A DNA stretch of 49,937 bases, taken from positions 1 to 49,937 of the forward strand of contig JBGQDM010000010.1 of assembly GCA_041495845.1 (NCBI GenBank), read 5' to 3'. Below, one piece after another: positions 46,925 to 49,937 of the stretch. Below the pieces are notes generated by a model. The model was given only the letters and a program-made list of their open reading frames with translations, was not told the DNA's origin and did not search any database. The stretch is from JBGQDM01 sp041495845 (GTDB lineage Bacteria > Acidobacteriota > Terriglobia > Terriglobales > Acidobacteriaceae). How positions within the stretch are numbered: the stretch's first letter is position 1; each line of letters begins with the position of its first letter. Both the position numbers and the translations under genes were made by a program.

Positions 46925-49780
46925 ATGAGCAAGGTTCGAATCAACGATCTGGCGCGGGAACTGGAAGTCAAGAGTAAAGCCATTCTTGATGTCCTGACCG
47001 TCGTCGGGGTCACGGAAAAGAAAACCCACTCCAGTTCCCTGGAGGCGGACGAGGCGGAGAAAGTAAGAAAGCACTTGCGGGCGGAGGCAAAGGGGAACAC
47101 TGCCGCCGCCAGGCCGGGCGCATCCAGCCGCGCGGAAGGCGACGAGATCAAAACCAAGATTGATCTCTCGAATATTTCCCGTCCGGGCGATGTGCTGAAG
47201 GCGATTAGCCAGAAGAGCCACCCGGTTGCGCCGGCAGCTTCCGCTAAACCTGCAATTTCCACGGCACCTGCGCCGGTGGCACCGGTCGCTCCCGCCCCCG
47301 CGATGAAGGCGCCTGCGCCCGCGGCAGCTAAGCCGAGGGTCGCGCCAGCTCCGATGCCGCCGTCCGCACCTGTTTCCGCGCCTCAACCTGCGGCGCAAGC
47401 GGCGCCGCCGATGACCGCCGCGCCGGTTGCATCCGCAGCGGCACCCGTCGTAACAAAGCCACCTGTGGTGCCACCGCCTGCGGTGGTGGTAAGACCGCCG
47501 GCACCGTCTGCGGCCGTGCTGCCAGCGGTGGAAGCCAAATCCGTGATGCCGGCGCCCGCAACGCCCATGCGGCCGCCGCTGCCGCGAATGATCATGCCGC
47601 AAACCGGACCGCGGCCGGTATACCTCGCGCCGCAGCGTCCACCCGCACCCGCTGCCAGTGCCGCCCCGCGCCCCGCGCCCGGGCGTCCCGTGCCGGGTCA
47701 GCCCATCTTTCAGCGTCCTCGTCCCACCGCTCCTGGAGCGCGGCTCCCGTTGCGTCCCGGCGAGCGTCGCCCCATGCACCCCACCCGCACCGCGCCTACC
47801 GGCCCGCGGCCGGGGATGGGCGGAGGGTTAGCGTCAACCGCTCCGCCGCCGGGCACGCGTCCGGGCGGACGTCCGTCGCCTCCACGCCGGCCGGGGCAAC
47901 GTTACATCCCCAAGGTGCAGGAAGGGCCCATGAAGGGATACACGCCGCCACCGCGGTTCGTGCTGCCCACGGAGCCCATGCCGATTACCCGGAGTATCAC
48001 GATTGCTGAGGGGATCAGCGTCAAGGACCTGGCGGAGAAACTCAGCATTCGTGCCAAGGACCTGATTGCCGGTTTGCTGGCGAAGGGTGTCTTTGCCAGC
48101 ATCAACCAGAACCTGGATTCGGAGCTGGCTTCCGAAATGGCGCGCTTCTTTGGCGCCGACACCAATGTGATCAGCTTTGAGGAGCAGGCGGCAAAGGATA
48201 TGGGTGAGGCCGCAGCCGGTGGCGAAGATGCCGCTGCTGAAGAATTGCCGCGCCCGCCCGTGGTCACCATCATGGGCCACGTAGACCACGGCAAAACCAC
48301 GCTGCTGGATTCCATCCGCACGACCCACGTGGCGGATGGCGAAGCGGGCGGGATCACGCAACACATCGGCGCTTATAAGGTCAAAATTAGCGACACGGAG
48401 TCGCCGGCCTACGGTCGCGAGATTGTGTTCCTGGACACGCCGGGTCACGAAGCCTTTACCCGGATGCGCGCCCGCGGCGCCAAGGTGACCGATATTGTGG
48501 TGCTGGTGGTGGCAGCGGATGACGGCGTGATGCCGCAAACGCTGGAAGCCATGGATCACGCGCACGCTGCCGAAGTGCCCATCATCGTCGCCGTCAACAA
48601 GATTGACAAAGCCGAAGCCATGCCCGACCGGGTGAAGAAACAGCTGGCGGATCGCGGCCTGATGCCGGAAGACTGGGGCGGCAAGACGGTTTTTGTGGAT
48701 GTTTCCGCCAAGAAGAAAACCAACCTCAATCTGCTGATGGAAATGATTTGCCTGACGGCGGACCTGCAGGAAGTGAAAGGTGTAGCGACGCGTCCGGCTA
48801 GCGGTGTCGTTCTCGAAGCCAAGCTGGATCGCGGGCGTGGTCCGGTGGCGACAGTACTGGTGCAGAACGGTACCCTGCGCGCCAGCGACAACTTTGTAGC
48901 AGGCAACATTTATGGCAAAGTGCGCGCCATGTTTGACGATCGCGGCGCGCAACTGGACAGTGCTCCGCCCTCCACGCCGGTGGAGATCCTTGGATTGGAA
49001 GGTCTGCCGCAAGCGGGCGATCAATTCGTGGTGGTGGCGGACCGCGACAAGGCCCGGACGATTTCTGAGTATCGCGAACAGAAGGCGCGCGAAGCGATGC
49101 TGGCCAAGAGTTCCCGCGTTTCGCTCGATAGTCTGGCGGACCAGATCAGGAATGCGGGCATGAAGGAACTGGCCATCATTCTGAAGGGCGACGTGCAAGG
49201 TTCGGTGGAAGTGCTCTCCGACCTGTTGGGCAAACTCTCCACCGACAAGGTGCGGCTCAAGCTGTTGCACACCGGAGTAGGCGCGATCACGGAAACGGAC
49301 ATCCTGCTGGCTTCGGCTTCCAATGCGATTGTCATCGGGTTCAGTGTGCGTCCGGAGCGCAAGGCGCAGGAACTGGCGGACCAGGAGAAAGTGGACATCC
49401 GTCTGCACTCGATCATTTACGAACTGCAGGACGAGATCAAGCGCGCCATGAGCGGCCTGCTGGAGCCCACGTACAAGGAAAACTACCTTGGTCGCGCCGA
49501 TGTGCGGGACACCTTCCGGGTGCCCAAGGCCGGGACCATTGCCGGTTGCCTGGTGCAGGATGGCATTATCAAGCGGGACGCGGAGGTCCGCCTTTTGCGC
49601 GATAACGTGGTGGTCTTTAAAGGCAAGATCGGGTCGCTGCGACGCTTCAAGGACGATGCCAGCGAAGTACGCAACGGTTTAGAGTGCGGCATCAGCATCG
49701 TGAATTACGGCGACATCAAGATCGGTGACGTGATCGAGTGTTTCGTCACCGAGAAGATTGCCGCAGAAGTGATCGCATAG
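46925..49780 (+). CDS. infB: Translation initiation factor IF-2
   Basis: A 951-aa GTPase that brings initiator tRNA to the ribosome. An N-terminal IF2 domain (1-~52: VRINDLARELEVKSKAILDVLTVVG) is followed by a very long Ala/Pro-rich linker (~60-330), then a second IF2_N-type domain (~350-405: ISVKDLAEKLSIRAKDLIAGLLAKGVF). The G domain has GHVDHGKT (451-458), DTPGHEAF (~505), NKID (~558) and a SAKK loop. Domain II, III and C-terminal domains follow (LRASDNFVAGNIYGKVRAMFDDRG, IILKGDVQGSVEVL, CGISIVNYGDIKIGDVIECF). No ylxR gene lies between nusA and infB, unlike in many bacteria; the 89-base gap has only a 19-codon frame. Confidence 0.97.
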   Translation: MSKVRINDLARELEVKSKAILDVLTVVGVTEKKTHSSSLEADEAEKVRKHLRAEAKGNTAAARPGASSRAEGDEIKTKIDLSNISRPGDVLKAISQKSHPVAPAASAKPAISTAPAPVAPVAPAPAMKAPAPAAAKPRVAPAPMPPSAPVSAPQPAAQAAPPMTAAPVASAAAPVVTKPPVVPPPAVVVRPPAPSAAVLPAVEAKSVMPAPATPMRPPLPRMIMPQTGPRPVYLAPQRPPAPAASAAPRPAPGRPVPGQPIFQRPRPTAPGARLPLRPGERRPMHPTRTAPTGPRPGMGGGLASTAPPPGTRPGGRPSPPRRPGQRYIPKVQEGPMKGYTPPPRFVLPTEPMPITRSITIAEGISVKDLAEKLSIRAKDLIAGLLAKGVFASINQNLDSELASEMARFFGADTNVISFEEQAAKDMGEAAAGGEDAAAEELPRPPVVTIMGHVDHGKTTLLDSIRTTHVADGEAGGITQHIGAYKVKISDTESPAYGREIVFLDTPGHEAFTRMRARGAKVTDIVVLVVAADDGVMPQTLEAMDHAHAAEVPIIVAVNKIDKAEAMPDRVKKQLADRGLMPEDWGGKTVFVDVSAKKKTNLNLLMEMICLTADLQEVKGVATRPASGVVLEAKLDRGRGPVATVLVQNGTLRASDNFVAGNIYGKVRAMFDDRGAQLDSAPPSTPVEILGLEGLPQAGDQFVVVADRDKARTISEYREQKAREAMLAKSSRVSLDSLADQIRNAGMKELAIILKGDVQGSVEVLSDLLGKLSTDKVRLKLLHTGVGAITETDILLASASNAIVIGFSVRPERKAQELADQEKVDIRLHSIIYELQDEIKRAMSGLLEPTYKENYLGRADVRDTFRVPKAGTIAGCLVQDGIIKRDAEVRLLRDNVVVFKGKIGSLRRFKDDASEVRNGLECGISIVNYGDIKIGDVIECFVTEKIAAEVIA

Positions 49781-49856
49781 CGCCGGGGGTGCGGTAGGCC
49801 GCCGGATCAACGGCGTTCCTGTCTCCGCTGTTTTCGGGTTGCGGTCCCTGAGTTCC

Positions 49857-49937
49857 ATGCCGATTGCCTTCCTCACGCTGGAAATTCGCATTGAAGCAGC
49901 GCAGTCGCTGAAAGACCGCCGCCAGGTGGTGCGCAGC
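49857..49937 (+). CDS. DUF503 (YlxP-like) family protein, N-terminal end (partial)
   Basis: Only 27 codons lie inside the window: MPIAFLTLEIRIEAAQSLKD then RRQVVRS, running off the right edge. The LTLEI-x-(3-6)-SLKDRRQVVRS pattern is the beginning of DUF503/YlxP proteins, which often follow infB and precede rbfA. Function unknown, probably linked to ribosome assembly by context. The call rests on a short segment and gene order. Confidence 0.8.
   Translation, partial: MPIAFLTLEIRIEAAQSLKDRRQVVRS

Overview
The window reads as chromosomal DNA of a soil-type member of the Acidobacteriota (class Terriglobia or a close relative). The reasons are the high GC content, three very large Oar-like TonB-dependent receptor proteins (about 1,090-1,195 aa) that each start with a signal peptide and a carboxypeptidase-regulatory-like domain, two proteins of the VWFA-related family typical of Acidobacteria, and several short repeat sequences between genes. 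This placement is inferred from protein families; no 16S rRNA gene and no tRNA was seen.

Layout. 1-1807: the end of serS, then a one-pass membrane protein, a LolA-like secreted protein and a 71-aa protein. 1999-5742: a TonB/Oar-like receptor with a clear promoter that holds a 14-bp palindrome, and a strong terminator. 5749-12708: a surface or secretion block, with a sulfatase-fold/TPR protein lacking the formylglycine residue, a GT39-type membrane glycosyltransferase, and a 1,155-aa fusion of GH18-like, CE4 deacetylase and GT2 synthase domains. 12782-16397: a tryptophanase-like PLP lyase, a secreted low-complexity protein and P5C dehydrogenase with a perfect terminator. 16486-19188 (minus strand): SYLF protein, DNA glycosylase Tag and a CstB-like persulfide dioxygenase/rhodanese. 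19486-20457: a VWFA protein. 20563-24855 (minus): a four-gene MacAB-like ABC efflux operon. 25027-27023: a Cys/Met-metabolism PLP enzyme and a DUF1223 protein.

27156-28400 is the most unusual part. It is a 1,245-bp segment with 22-bp near-perfect terminal inverted repeats (5'-TG...CA-3', as in IS21 ends) and flanking GTTTT direct repeats. It holds no transposase. It carries a higBA toxin-antitoxin pair with three related operator-like palindromes, one of which is exactly the promoter spacer, plus a small gene on the other strand broken by an in-frame TAG. It looks like a non-autonomous mobile element with a toxin-antitoxin cargo, inserted just upstream of lemA.

28478-30759: lemA and a DUF2207 protein. 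30783-42698: a divergent cluster that looks like a regulon for taking up and breaking down a peptide or similar compound. On the minus strand are a TonB/Oar receptor, an M61 peptidase and a GntR/FCD regulator. On the plus strand are an amidohydrolase, a second TonB/Oar receptor and a secreted metallo-beta-lactamase-fold protein. An inverted pair of 10-bp boxes lies between the two arms. 42795-44567: a second VWFA-related protein. 44628-49937: the core operon rimP-nusA-infB-DUF503 with an upstream hairpin leader; the window ends inside the DUF503 gene.

Short dispersed repeats occur between genes: two copies of a double-hairpin repeat (20486-20536, 26153-26202), both between convergent genes, and two copies of a second family (16407-16440, 27076-27109).
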